DNA of 64,000 nucleotides from Sciscionella sediminilitoris (GTDB taxonomy: Bacteria > Actinomycetota > Actinomycetes > Mycobacteriales > Pseudonocardiaceae): contig NZ_JALM01000094.1 of NCBI RefSeq assembly GCF_000737195.2, positions 1 through 64,000 on the forward strand, in the 5' to 3' direction. Below are positions 17,553-25,836 of this stretch, in pieces. Numbering within the stretch: position 1 is the stretch's first letter; each line of letters begins with the position of its first letter. The notes under the pieces were generated by a model. That model ran no database searches. It was not told the DNA's origin and saw nothing but the letters and a program-made list of their open reading frames with translations. The position numbers were made by a program, and so were the translations under genes.

Positions 17553-18149
17553 ATGGATCTCGGTGAACTGGGAAAGCGCATCCAGGCGCTGCGCGGTGAG
17601 CGGGGGATGACCCTGCAGGATCTCGCGTCGACGGCCTCGGTGAGCGTGAGCATGGTTTCCTCGGTGGAGCGCGGGCAGAAGGCGCCGACGGTGGTGGTGC
17701 TGGCCAGGATCGCCGAAGGGCTCGGCGTACCGCTGACCGAACTGCTCGATCAGGGGCCGCGCACAGTGCTGCGCCGGGCCGCCGAGCAGGATGTGGTGGA
17801 CGAGCCGGGCGGCTGGCGGCGCGTGGTGCTCTCCCCGGTGGTTCCCGGGGTGAACTTCGAATGGATCCGCTCCAGCCTGCCGCCGCACTGCGCGGCGGGC
17901 GAATATCCGGCCTATGCCCCGGGTTCGCACGAGTTCGTCGTGGTGGAATCGGGCAGCCTGCACCTCGGGGTCGGTACCGAGGTCTACGACCTCGAGGCGG
18001 GCGATTCGCTGTACTTCTCCGCGGATGCCGTGCACAGCTATGCCAACATCACCGGGCAACCGTGCCACTACTACATCGCCGCGCTGATCATGCGACCGCG
18101 CCATGCGGCTCCGGTGCGGCGCTGGAGCGCGGCCGAGCCCGGGGCATGA
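17553..18149 (+). CDS. XRE-family regulator with C-terminal cupin domain
   Basis: 198 residues. The N-terminal lambda-repressor-like helix-turn-helix (GKRIQALRGERGMTLQDLAS...VSMVSSVERGQKAPTV) covers about 5-60. The C-terminal cupin (110-190) has the beta-barrel pattern SHEFVVVESGSLHLGVG and LEAGDSLYFSADAVHSYAN, with histidine positions typical of ligand or metal sensing. Such proteins often repress a divergent detoxification or catabolic operon. Only 21 bp separate it from the GNAT-MFS pair, which is its likely target along with itself. Confidence 0.87.
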   Translation: MDLGELGKRIQALRGERGMTLQDLASTASVSVSMVSSVERGQKAPTVVVLARIAEGLGVPLTELLDQGPRTVLRRAAEQDVVDEPGGWRRVVLSPVVPGVNFEWIRSSLPPHCAAGEYPAYAPGSHEFVVVESGSLHLGVGTEVYDLEAGDSLYFSADAVHSYANITGQPCHYYIAALIMRPRHAAPVRRWSAAEPGA

Positions 18150-18265
18150 GGAAGCTCACAGTGGGGGATTCCGGCAAAGCGGACGGTTATCCGGCGGCTC
18201 GTGCCACGGTGTGAAAAGCGGTCCTGTCCACTGTTGTCCGGGTGTATTCGCGATGGAGGTCGGCC

Positions 18266-19129
18266 ATGACGCAGGCGAACGAGGAATGGGACATCGTCTC
18301 GAGTGTTGGCTTCACGGCCCTGCTCGTCGCGGCCGCGCGGGCCGCCGAGACGGCGAGCGCCGATCCGCTCATCACCGATGAATACGCGGCCGCCTTCGTC
18401 GATTCGGCGAACCCGGCGACGTCGATCCGGGACGGGCACAGCGGCGTGGACGAGGAATTCTGGCTCTCCATGGTCGACTACATGGCGGTGCGCACCAGGT
18501 TCTTCGACGACTACCTGGAGAACGCCGGGACCCCGCAGGTCGTGGTGCTCGCCTCCGGTCTGGACGCGCGGGCCTACCGGCTCTCGGTGGCACCGGAGAC
18601 CCGCTGGTTCGAGGTGGACCAGCCGAAGGTGCTCGCGTTCAAACAGGACGTGCTCGAGGCGCGCGGCGCCGAACCGGTGTGCGGGCACCGGATGGTGGGC
18701 ACCGACCTGCGCGAGGACTGGGTGTCCGCACTGCGCGCGGCCGGGTTCGACCCGGAACTGCCGACCGCCTGGCTCGCCGAGGGACTGCTGATGTATCTGC
18801 CCGCGCAGGCCGAGAATCAGCTCTTCGCGCGGATCGACGAGCTCTCCGCCCCGGGCAGCCTGATCTCGGTGGAGGACGCGGGCGCCCAGGCCACCGGCTC
18901 CTTCGTGCACGACGAACGGGTCGCGGACGCCTCCGAGCAGTTCGGGGTCAGCTTCGCCGATCTGGTCAGCCAGGAGGAGCGCGCGGACTTCGCGGAATTC
19001 CTGGGCGCCAAGGGATGGTCGGTCGAACCGCGCGGCATCGAGTCGATCGAGCAGGAGCATGGGCGGCACATCAGCGGGCGGACCAGGGACCTGCTCGGCG
19101 GCATGCGGGTGGTGAACGCGCGCCGGTAG
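18266..19129 (+). CDS. SAM-dependent methyltransferase, TIGR00027 family
   Basis: 287 residues. The family signature is clear: an N-terminal WDIVSSVGFTALLVAAARA, an AVRTRFFDDYL segment, the SAM loop VVLASGLDARAYRL near 92-105 and the acidic WFEVDQPKVLAFK that follows it. LAEGLLMYLP near 175 is also typical. These class I enzymes are abundant in mycobacteria and relatives and resemble leucine carboxyl methyltransferases; their substrates are mostly unknown. The ATG at 18266 has a GGAGG site 6 nt upstream, which rules against the earlier ATG at 18242. It is convergent with the ArsR gene. Confidence 0.88.
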   Translation: MTQANEEWDIVSSVGFTALLVAAARAAETASADPLITDEYAAAFVDSANPATSIRDGHSGVDEEFWLSMVDYMAVRTRFFDDYLENAGTPQVVVLASGLDARAYRLSVAPETRWFEVDQPKVLAFKQDVLEARGAEPVCGHRMVGTDLREDWVSALRAAGFDPELPTAWLAEGLLMYLPAQAENQLFARIDELSAPGSLISVEDAGAQATGSFVHDERVADASEQFGVSFADLVSQEERADFAEFLGAKGWSVEPRGIESIEQEHGRHISGRTRDLLGGMRVVNARR

Positions 19130-19135
19130 ACCGGC

Positions 19136-19498
19136 TCAGCGATCGGTGAGCCCGAGGCGAAGGTGCTCGCTGTGGTACACGGCCTCGTCGAGCAGCTGCG
19201 CGACGTGGTTGTCGTAGAGCCGGTAGATGATGCTGCGCCCATTGCGGGTGCCGGTGACCAGTCCGAGGGTGCGCAGCAGCCGTAACTGGTGCGAGACGGC
19301 GGACTGCTCCATGCCGACCGCCTCGGCGAGCTCGGTGACCGGAAGCGGTCCCGCGCGCAGCTTGGCGAGGATGCGCAACCGGCTGGGGGTGGCCAGCGCT
19401 TGCAGCGTCTCGGCGACGTTCGCCGCGCTCTGTGGATCGAGATCCTCGACCGGTTGGCGCACCTGCGGTGTGTGTCCCACGCGGGTAGCGTAGCCCAC
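19136..19498 (-). CDS. ArsR/SmtB-family metal sensor, NmtR-like
   Basis: 120 residues with a winged helix-turn-helix (LAEAVGMEQSAVSHQLRLLRTLGL, about 58-80). The alpha-5 helix carries Asp96, His98, His109 and His112 (DNH and HSEH), the same residues and spacing as the Asp91-His93-His104-His107 Ni/Co site of M. tuberculosis NmtR. This predicts a nickel or cobalt de-repressed regulator. The GTG start is divergent from a P1B-4 ATPase, and a perfect inverted repeat lies between them. NmtR likewise controls the adjacent CtpJ efflux ATPase. Confidence 0.9.
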   Translation of the reverse strand: MGYATRVGHTPQVRQPVEDLDPQSAANVAETLQALATPSRLRILAKLRAGPLPVTELAEAVGMEQSAVSHQLRLLRTLGLVTGTRNGRSIIYRLYDNHVAQLLDEAVYHSEHLRLGLTDR

Positions 19499-19503
19499 AG
19501 CCC

Positions 19504-19544
19504 ATAATTGAAGACATCTTCATATGTTCTGTTATCTTGGGTTC
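19504..19544. promoter_or_regulatory. ArsR operator and metal-efflux promoter
   Basis: TGAAGA-CA-TCTTCA (19509-19522) is a perfect 6-2-6 inverted repeat. It overlaps a -35-like TTGAAG (19508-19513), which is 18 bp from TTATCT (19532-19537). That -10 lies 7 nt before an in-frame GTG at 19545, so the ATPase mRNA is probably leaderless from that GTG. On the other strand AATTAT ends 5 nt before the GTG of the sensor gene, so one operator can repress both genes. Confidence 0.65.
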
Positions 19545-21419
19545 GTGTTCGCCGTCTCCGAAGTGCGGTTCGCCGCCCTCGCACTGGGTTTGTTCCTGTT
19601 CGGGCTCGCCGCGGAACTCAGCGGCTGCCCGGAATGGCTGTGGGTGTCCGCCTACCTGGCCTGTTACCTCGCCGGCGGTTGGGAACCCGCGATCGCCGGG
19701 GTGCGCGCGCTCGCCGGGAGGACCCTGGATGTGGACCTGCTGATGGTGCTCGCCGCCATCGGCGCGGCCGCGATCGGTCAGTTCATGGACGGGGCGCTGC
19801 TGATCGTGATCTTCGCGAGCTCCGGCGCCCTCGAAGCGCTGGCCACTCGGCGCACCGAGGAATCGGTGCGCGGGCTGCTGCGGTTCGCCCCGGAGACCGC
19901 GAGCCGGGTGACCGCGGACGGGGAACAGACCGTCGCGGTCGCGGAGCTCGCGGTCGGGGACGAGGTGCTGGTGCGGCCCGGAGAACGGATCGCCGCGGAC
20001 GGGATCGTGCTGCACGGGGAGAGCGAGGTGGACAAGGCGAGCATCACCGGTGAACCGCTCCCGGTGCCCACCTTCACCGGGGACGAGGTGTTCGCGGGTA
20101 CCGGGAACGGGACCGGGGCGCTGCGCATCCGGGTCGGGCGCACCGCCGAGCACAGTGTGCTGGCCCGGATCGCCGAATCGGTGCGCGAGGCGAGCGCCAC
20201 GAAGGCGGGTACGCAGTTGTTCGTGGAGCGGGTGGAGCGCTGGTACTCGCTCGGCATGGTCGCCGCGACCGTGCTGCTGTTCGCGATCCCGCTCGCGCTC
20301 GGCACCCCGTTCCGGGAGGCGCTGCTGCGGGCGATGACCTTCATGATCGTGGCCTCTCCGTGCGCGCTCGTGCTCGCCACCATGCCCCCGCTGCTGGCCG
20401 CGATCGCCACCGCGAGCCGCAACGGGGTACTGGTGAAGTCCGCCGTCGCGCTCGAGCGCCTCGCCCGCACTACCCGGTTCGCCTTCGACAAGACCGGAAC
20501 CCTCACCAAGGGAGCTCCGGTATTGGCCGAGATCCACACCGCCGACCGCGCCGAGGAGGATGTGCTCGCTCTCGCCGCTGCGGTCGAGTATCCGAGCGAA
20601 CATCCGCTCGCGGGCGCGATCCTGGACGCGGCGCGCGAACGCGAGCTGTCCATCGCGCCGGTGGGCGGCTTCTCCGCCCGGCCGGGGCGCGGGGTTCGCG
20701 GGCGGGTCGATGGCACGGAGATCGAGGTCGGTGTGCCCAGTGGACAGTCCACAATGGACGATGTGCTCGCCGCGGTGCGCGCCCGGGGCCGGACCGCGGT
20801 ACTGGTGAGCGAGGCAGGGAAGGCGATCGGGGTGCTCGGAATCGCGGACCGCACCCGCGCCGGTGCGGTGGCGGCGGTCGCGGGCTGCGTCCGCCTGACC
20901 GGAACCGGTGCCGTCCTGGTCACCGGAGACCATTCGGTTGCGGCGCAAGCGATCGCGGACGAGGTGGGCATCCGGACCGTGCACGCGGGCCTGCTTCCCG
21001 AACAGAAGCGGGAACTGATCGCCGGATACGAGTCCGAGGGGGCGCGGATGGCGGTGGTGGGCGATGGGGTGAACGACGCTCCCGCGCTCGCCGCCGCGGG
21101 CACCGGACTCGCCATGGGCGGCGCGGGCGCCGATCTGTCCCTCGGTGCCGCGGATGTCGTGCTCGTCCGGGACGAACTGACCGCGGTGCCCACGGTGCTC
21201 GCTCTGGCCCGCCGGGCCGAACGGGTGGTCGTGGCCAACCTGGTGATCGCCGCGGCGTTCATTCTCGGGCTCGTGGTCTGGGATCTGGCCGGGGTGCTCC
21301 CGCTGCCGCTCGGTGTCGCCGGGCACGAGGGATCCACGGTCCTCGTCGGGTTGAACGGGCTGCGACTGCTCGGTTCCCGTGCCTGGCGCCGGGCACGCGA
21401 CCGGGCAGGTGCCGGTTAG
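19545..21419 (+). CDS. P1B-4-type heavy-metal translocating ATPase (Ni/Co/Fe exporter type)
   Basis: About 624 residues. There is no N-terminal metal-binding domain, and few membrane helices precede the actuator domain (SITGEP near 166-171). The metal-gating motif is SPC in ASPCALVLATMPP (about 271), the phosphorylation site is DKTGT (Asp about 315), the hinge is GDGVNDAPAL, and the last membrane segment has HEGST. SPC plus HEG(G/S)T defines the P1B-4 group, exemplified by CtpD and CtpJ, which export cobalt, nickel or iron. The GTG at 19545 is preferred on promoter position; an ATG at 19524 would overlap the operator. Confidence 0.9.
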   Translation: MFAVSEVRFAALALGLFLFGLAAELSGCPEWLWVSAYLACYLAGGWEPAIAGVRALAGRTLDVDLLMVLAAIGAAAIGQFMDGALLIVIFASSGALEALATRRTEESVRGLLRFAPETASRVTADGEQTVAVAELAVGDEVLVRPGERIAADGIVLHGESEVDKASITGEPLPVPTFTGDEVFAGTGNGTGALRIRVGRTAEHSVLARIAESVREASATKAGTQLFVERVERWYSLGMVAATVLLFAIPLALGTPFREALLRAMTFMIVASPCALVLATMPPLLAAIATASRNGVLVKSAVALERLARTTRFAFDKTGTLTKGAPVLAEIHTADRAEEDVLALAAAVEYPSEHPLAGAILDAARERELSIAPVGGFSARPGRGVRGRVDGTEIEVGVPSGQSTMDDVLAAVRARGRTAVLVSEAGKAIGVLGIADRTRAGAVAAVAGCVRLTGTGAVLVTGDHSVAAQAIADEVGIRTVHAGLLPEQKRELIAGYESEGARMAVVGDGVNDAPALAAAGTGLAMGGAGADLSLGAADVVLVRDELTAVPTVLALARRAERVVVANLVIAAAFILGLVVWDLAGVLPLPLGVAGHEGSTVLVGLNGLRLLGSRAWRRARDRAGAG

Positions 21420-21448
21420 CGGTCTCGACGCGGAACCGCGGCGGCGAC

Positions 21449-21454
21449 TAGGGT
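21449..21454 (+). promoter_or_regulatory. -10 element of a probably leaderless LLM oxidoreductase gene
   Basis: TAGGGT lies 7 nt before the ATG at 21462 and there is no ribosome-binding site between them, which is the arrangement expected of a leaderless transcript. Confidence 0.45.
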
Positions 21455-21461
21455 TCCGGCC

Positions 21462-22448
21462 ATGCGCTTCGGACTGTTCGTACCTCAGGGATGGCGGCTC
21501 GACCTCGCGGGAATCGAGCCGGGAGAACACTGGTCGCGGATGCTCGACCTCGCGAAGTTCGCTGAGCGGGGGCCGTACGAGTCGATCTGGGTGTACGACC
21601 ACTTCCACACCGTTCCGGAACCGACCGAGGAGGCCACCCACGAGGCCTGGTCGCTGATCTCCGCCCTGGCCGCGAGTACCAGCACGGTTCGCCTCGGACA
21701 GATGTGCACCTGTATGAGCTACCGCAATCCGGCTCAGTTGGCGAAGGTGGCCGCGACCGCCGACCTGATCTCCGGCGGCCGGGTCGAGATGGGTATCGGC
21801 GCCGGGTGGTACGAGCACGAGTGGCGGGCCTACGGCTACGGGTTCCCGAGCGCGGGGGAGCGGCTCGGCAGGCTCGAGGAGGGGGTGCGGATCATGCGCG
21901 ATCTCTGGACCGAGGGCCGGTCGAGCCGGGATGGCAAGTACTACACGGTGGACGGGGCGATCTGCCGGCCGCTTCCGTTGCAGGAGAACGGAATCCCGCT
22001 GTGGATCGCCGGTGGCGGTGAGCGTCGCACGCTGCGCATCGCGGCGCGGTATGCCTCCTACACCAACTTCGACGGCACCCCCGAGGGGTTCAAGCACAAA
22101 TCGGAGGTGCTCGCCGGGCACTGCGCCGAGCTCGGCACCGACTTCGACGCGATCGTGCGCTCGGCCGACTACAACGTGGTGATCGGCGCGACGGAACGGG
22201 AAGTGGCCGAGCGGCTGGACTGGTTCGAGGCGCACTACGCGAAATACGTTTCCGCGGAGAAGGTCGCGCAGCAGCGCGAGATGATGGCGAACGGGCCGCT
22301 GGTCGGCACTCCGGAACAGATCGCGGAGCGGCTCACCGGCCTGCGTGGTCTCGGGCTCGAATACGCGATCCTGTACTTCGCCGAGGCGGCCTACGACCGG
22401 TCCGGGATCGAGCTGTTCAACAAGGAGGTCGCGCCGGCGCTGCGCTGA
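21462..22448 (+). CDS. LLM-class F420-dependent oxidoreductase
   Basis: 328 residues of the luciferase-like monooxygenase TIM barrel. It shows MRFGLFVPQGW at the start, WVYDHFHTVPEP near 43, and the family core VAATADLISGGRVEMGIGAGWYEHEWRAYG, followed by RLEEGVRIMRDLW and a late VGTPEQIAERL. The pattern is that of actinobacterial F420-dependent enzymes rather than FMN luciferases. The substrate is unknown. It follows the metal ATPase by 42 bp but has its own -10, so co-regulation is not implied. Confidence 0.86.
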   Translation: MRFGLFVPQGWRLDLAGIEPGEHWSRMLDLAKFAERGPYESIWVYDHFHTVPEPTEEATHEAWSLISALAASTSTVRLGQMCTCMSYRNPAQLAKVAATADLISGGRVEMGIGAGWYEHEWRAYGYGFPSAGERLGRLEEGVRIMRDLWTEGRSSRDGKYYTVDGAICRPLPLQENGIPLWIAGGGERRTLRIAARYASYTNFDGTPEGFKHKSEVLAGHCAELGTDFDAIVRSADYNVVIGATEREVAERLDWFEAHYAKYVSAEKVAQQREMMANGPLVGTPEQIAERLTGLRGLGLEYAILYFAEAAYDRSGIELFNKEVAPALR

Positions 22449-22527
22449 ACTCGCGGCCCGGAAACCGTGGGGTAACCAGCGGCGGGAAAATTCGGTAAGA
22501 ACTCTTGTCACTTTGCTGAGATAGCGC

Positions 22528-22539
22528 TACCGTCCGGTA
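22528..22539 (+). promoter_or_regulatory. Palindromic operator-like site TACCGTCCGGTA before the lipase gene
   Basis: A perfect TACCG-TC-CGGTA palindrome lies 43 bp upstream of the lipase ATG. The identical 12-mer occurs at 59298-59309 before an EphD-like hydrolase. The size and symmetry suit a TetR-type repressor, and a TetR gene follows the lipase. Between 22449 and 22582 I see nothing else beyond a TTGTCA (22505-22510) that may be a -35. Confidence 0.5.
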
Positions 22540-22582
22540 ACTCGATGTGCAATGCTGCTCGATCGGAAGGCGGTAGTGTCCT

Positions 22583-23908
22583 ATGCGCACGACGAAACGC
22601 CCTCGGCGCTTGCTCGCCGGTCTGGCCCTGGCCGCCGCCGCGCTGCTGTGCGGGACCATGGTTCCCGCGCAGGCGAGCGCGCCACCGGACGCGGCGAACA
22701 CGAAGCCGGGGACGGTGCTCGACTCGCGCCCGGTGACCATCGCGGCCGGATCGCTGATCCCGATGAAACTGCAGGCCTGGCAACTGAGGTATCGCACGAC
22801 CGACGCACTCGGGAAAGCGACGACCGCGCTTACCACCGTGATTCTCCCGGCGAACGCGAAACCGGACAAGAATCGCCCGCTGGTCGCCTACGACTCGTTC
22901 GAGGACAGTATTCCGGAGAACTGCGCGCCGTCCTACCAGTTGCAGCAGAATCTCAACTGGGACAGCGCACCCGTGCAGCTCGAACTGATCTTCATCGCCG
23001 CCGCGGCGCGCCAGGGCTACGCGGTGACGGTTCCGGACCACCTCGGCCCGAAGGGGGAATACCTGGCCGGGGACATGTCCGGGCACGCCACCCTGGACGC
23101 GATCCGCGCGACCGAGAACTTCGAGCCTGCGGGGCTGAACGGCGCGGCGACCCGCACCGGGGTCTACGGCTATTCCGGCGGTTCCCAGGCTGCGGAATTC
23201 GCCGGGACGCTGCAGGGCAGTTACGCGCCGGAACTGAATATCGTGGGTATTTCGGCGGGTGGTGTCCCGGCCGACATCAAGAAGGTGAAAGAAAAGACCA
23301 ACAAGACGCCGTTCGCGGGGATCCCGGTGAACGGCATAGCCGGCCTGACGAACGCGTACCCCGAGCTGAAACGGTACGTGGACGAGCATCTCACCGACAA
23401 AGGCAAGAACGCGCTGGACAAGGCCCGTAAACAATGCCTGCAGTATTCGATACTGCAGAACATCGGCACCGATGTGGATACGTTCTTCAACGTGCAGGAT
23501 CCGTTGGACAAGCCGATTCCGGCGAAATATCTCGCGAAGGTGAAGATGTCGGGGGAGGTCGAAATCAAGGCCCCGATGTACGCTTTCCAAGCGGTGCACG
23601 ACGAGATCGTGCCGAGTGAACCGGTGGACGAACTTGTCCGGAAGCAGTGTGCGGCCGGAAACGACATCACCTATCGCCGGGATATGATCAGCGATCATTT
23701 CACCCTCGGCGCCACCGGATTCGCCGAGGGCTTCCGCTGGCTGAGTGACCGGCTCGACGGGAAACCGGCGAAGTCCGGCTGTGACACCAGGACGGTGCCC
23801 TCGACCTTGGCGACCCCGGAGAACCTCGCTTTCTTCGGCAAGACGCTCATCGATTCGCTGATCGACGTCGCGGGCCGCCCGGTCGGCCCCGGATCGTTCC
23901 CGAAGTGA
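22583..23908 (+). CDS. Secreted lipase (LIP family triacylglycerol lipase)
   Basis: 441 residues. A signal peptide (KRPRR then a hydrophobic run, cleavage near AQASA at about 30-33) sends it out of the cell. The alpha/beta-hydrolase nucleophile is Ser198 in GYSGGS. Asp340 (AVHDEIVP) and His372 (SDHFTLG) complete the triad. Family members release fatty acids from triglycerides or esters and are known from Candida antarctica lipase A and mycobacteria. A weak GAAGGCGG site precedes the ATG. It carries the TACCGTCCGGTA site upstream and is followed by a TetR gene on the same strand. Confidence 0.88.
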   Translation: MRTTKRPRRLLAGLALAAAALLCGTMVPAQASAPPDAANTKPGTVLDSRPVTIAAGSLIPMKLQAWQLRYRTTDALGKATTALTTVILPANAKPDKNRPLVAYDSFEDSIPENCAPSYQLQQNLNWDSAPVQLELIFIAAAARQGYAVTVPDHLGPKGEYLAGDMSGHATLDAIRATENFEPAGLNGAATRTGVYGYSGGSQAAEFAGTLQGSYAPELNIVGISAGGVPADIKKVKEKTNKTPFAGIPVNGIAGLTNAYPELKRYVDEHLTDKGKNALDKARKQCLQYSILQNIGTDVDTFFNVQDPLDKPIPAKYLAKVKMSGEVEIKAPMYAFQAVHDEIVPSEPVDELVRKQCAAGNDITYRRDMISDHFTLGATGFAEGFRWLSDRLDGKPAKSGCDTRTVPSTLATPENLAFFGKTLIDSLIDVAGRPVGPGSFPK

Positions 23909-23914
23909 ACCGCG

Positions 23915-23959
23915 GATGGGCGTGGCCTCGTGGTTGGTAACGGTGATCCCACGCCCATC
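23915..23959 (+). terminator. Long inverted repeat between lipase and TetR genes
   Basis: GATGGGCGTGG (23915-23925) pairs perfectly with CCACGCCCATC (23949-23959), and flanking CGCG bases extend the stem past a one-base bulge. It starts 7 bp after the lipase stop, so it most likely terminates that transcript; the 23-nt loop is long. Because it also sits just before the TetR start, a role as a regulatory site cannot be excluded. Confidence 0.5.
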
Positions 23960-23974
23960 GCGCACAATGGTGGT

Positions 23975-24610
23975 ATGACGGACACGACGATGCCGCGCCG
24001 CGACTACGGTGGCCGGACGGCCGATCAGCGTCGCGCCGAGCGCAAGGAACGCTTGCTGGACGCGGGCTTCGAGTTGTTCGGCAGCAACGGGTACGCCGCG
24101 ACCTCGATCGAAAAGCTCTGTGCGGCCGCGAGTGTCTCGACGCGGAATTTCTATCAGGAGTTCGACGGGCGCGAGCAGGTGCTCATCGAGCTGCACGACC
24201 GGATCACCACCCGCGCCATGGCGGCGGCCGTGGAAGCGCTGGAGGCGGCCGAGGACAGCGGGCTCGCCGAACGGGTCGGTGCCGCGCTGCGCGCCTATCT
24301 CGAGGTGACCTCGAGCGATCCGCGATGGACCCGGATCGCCTACGTGGAGAACATGGGCGTCGGCAAGACGGTCGAGGAGCACCGGATCGCGTGGCGGGAA
24401 CGGCTCTGCCGGTTCTTCGACGCGGAGGGGCAGCGCGTCATGGACCGGGGCGAGGCCCCGCGGCGGGAGCTGCGCATGGTCAGTGTCGCGTTCATCGGGG
24501 CGGTCAACGAGACGATGCGGGACTGGGAGAGCAACGGCCGTCCGGTGCCACTCGAGGAGGTCTGCGCGGAACTGACCAGGATCCTGGTCGCCTCGATCGT
24601 TTCCGGCTGA
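23975..24610 (+). CDS. TetR/AcrR-family transcriptional regulator
   Basis: 211 residues. The N-terminal helix-turn-helix is complete: [51 protein letters not shown] (about 25-75). The C-terminal ligand domain is all helical and unassigned. The ATG at 23975 is chosen; it has a CACAAT hexamer 6 nt upstream and may be leaderless. The earlier in-frame ATG at 23930 lies inside the inverted repeat. The lipase just upstream is the first target to consider, via TACCGTCCGGTA. Confidence 0.87.
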   Translation: MTDTTMPRRDYGGRTADQRRAERKERLLDAGFELFGSNGYAATSIEKLCAAASVSTRNFYQEFDGREQVLIELHDRITTRAMAAAVEALEAAEDSGLAERVGAALRAYLEVTSSDPRWTRIAYVENMGVGKTVEEHRIAWRERLCRFFDAEGQRVMDRGEAPRRELRMVSVAFIGAVNETMRDWESNGRPVPLEEVCAELTRILVASIVSG

Positions 24611-24620
24611 CCGCGGCATC

Positions 24621-24626
24621 TACACT
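24621..24626 (+). promoter_or_regulatory. -10 element of a leaderless rpe gene
   Basis: TACACT ends 7 nt before the GTG at 24634 with no ribosome-binding site between. This places the transcript start at the GTG and supports that codon over the ATG at 24646. Confidence 0.5.
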
Positions 24627-24633
24627 CGCCACC

Positions 24634-25299
24634 GTGGCTGAACCCATGATCGCCCCGAGCATCCTTTCCGCGGATTTCGCGCGCCTCGCCGAGGAAGCGG
24701 CGGCCGTGCAGGATGCCGACTGGCTGCACGTCGACGTGATGGACGCGCACTTCGTGCCGAACCTGACCCTTGGCCTCCCGGTGGTGGAGTCGCTGCGCAA
24801 GGCGACCGAGATTCCGCTCGACTGCCACCTGATGATCGAGAACCCGGATCGCTGGGCGATCGGCTACGCGGAGGCGGGCGCGCACAACGTGACCGTGCAC
24901 GTGGAGGCGGCCGAGGATCCGGTGTCGATCGCGAAGAACCTGCGCGCCGCGGGTGCCAAGGCGGGCCTGTCCATCAAACCGGGCACCCCGTTCGAGCCGT
25001 ACGTGGAACTGCTCCAGCACTACGACACGCTGCTCGTGATGTCCGTGGAACCGGGCTTCGGCGGCCAGCGATTCATGCCCGAGGTGCTGGACAAGGTGCG
25101 TGCCGCGCGCCGCCTCGTGGACGCGGGTGAGCTGCGGGTGCTAGTGGAGATCGACGGCGGGATCGGCGCGGACACCATCGAACAGGCCGCCGAGGCCGGA
25201 GTGGACTGTTTCGTGGCGGGTTCGGCGATCTACGGTGCCGAGGATCCCGGCAAGGCACTGACCGCCCTGCGGGCGAGCGCGGCGGCCGCCCGCGGTTAG
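24634..25299 (+). CDS. rpe: Ribulose-phosphate 3-epimerase
   Basis: 221 residues, a metal-dependent TIM barrel interconverting ribulose-5-phosphate and xylulose-5-phosphate. Signature parts are [12 protein letters not shown], the [16 protein letters not shown] block with metal ligands (near 38-53), [28 protein letters not shown] and the phosphate-binding [11 protein letters not shown] and AGSAIYG. The GTG start at 24634 gives VAEPM; an internal ATG is 12 bp on. It stands at the head of the riboflavin gene cluster, as in mycobacteria, where rpe and rib genes are also neighbours. It is convergent with the PPOX gene by a 4-bp stop overlap. Confidence 0.94.
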   Translation: MAEPMIAPSILSADFARLAEEAAAVQDADWLHVDVMDAHFVPNLTLGLPVVESLRKATEIPLDCHLMIENPDRWAIGYAEAGAHNVTVHVEAAEDPVSIAKNLRAAGAKAGLSIKPGTPFEPYVELLQHYDTLLVMSVEPGFGGQRFMPEVLDKVRAARRLVDAGELRVLVEIDGGIGADTIEQAAEAGVDCFVAGSAIYGAEDPGKALTALRASAAAARG

Positions 25300-25721
25300 T
25301 GCACGGTCCGGCGCGTCTCGTACCAGTTCTCGCCGACGGGCTCGCCGTCCAGGTTCCAGCTCCAGGACACCGTCGGGGTGATCCGCAGAAACCAGCCCGG
25401 GCCCACCATGCCGGTGCGCTGGAAGGGCTGCGCGGCGCGGCCGTAGATCCGGATCCCGCGCGCGATGAACGGCTCGAACGAGGGCAGATCGTCGACCACC
25501 ACCGCGACCCGATGCGCTCCGGTGGCCACATTGCGGAACTTCCGGGTGCCGAGCACGGACCGCTCGCCGCCGCCGACCCAGAGGTGCTCGCCGTCGTATT
25601 CGAGGGCGACCGGCACCACATCCGGCTGGGCGGGGACCTCGGGAGCGGCAAGGTCGGCGGTGGCCAGCCGGGCGAGTGGCTGGGAGCGCAGGTAGGCGAT
25701 CTCTTGTTCGGTGAAGGACAT
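25296..25721 (-). CDS. PPOX-class F420-dependent oxidoreductase-like protein
   Basis: About 141 residues from the preferred start. The split-barrel flavin-binding fold is shown by [20 protein letters not shown] at the start, [20 protein letters not shown] in the middle (cofactor phosphate contacts) and an [12 protein letters not shown] strand. The sequence resembles the TIGR04023 group, which uses F420 or flavin. The ATG at 25721 has a GGAGA site and fits the conserved N-terminus; an in-frame start at 25760 adds 13 unconserved residues. Its stop overlaps the rpe stop. Confidence 0.8.
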   Translation of the reverse strand: MSFTEQEIAYLRSQPLARLATADLAAPEVPAQPDVVPVALEYDGEHLWVGGGERSVLGTRKFRNVATGAHRVAVVVDDLPSFEPFIARGIRIYGRAAQPFQRTGMVGPGWFLRITPTVSWSWNLDGEPVGENWYETRRTVH

Positions 25722-25836
25722 GGCGGTCTCCTGCTCAAGGGTGTGGATAGCAGTCTGCATCAGGTGCCGCTGACCGGCCGGACGTGGCGGTCGTCACCGC
25801 CGCGCGGTTGGCTGCGCCGCCCCGAAAGCCCGGCGC

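Noticed and set aside
19071-22511. 1146-codon minus-strand open frame
   Set aside because: Antisense shadow of the P-type ATPase and LLM genes in very GC-rich DNA.
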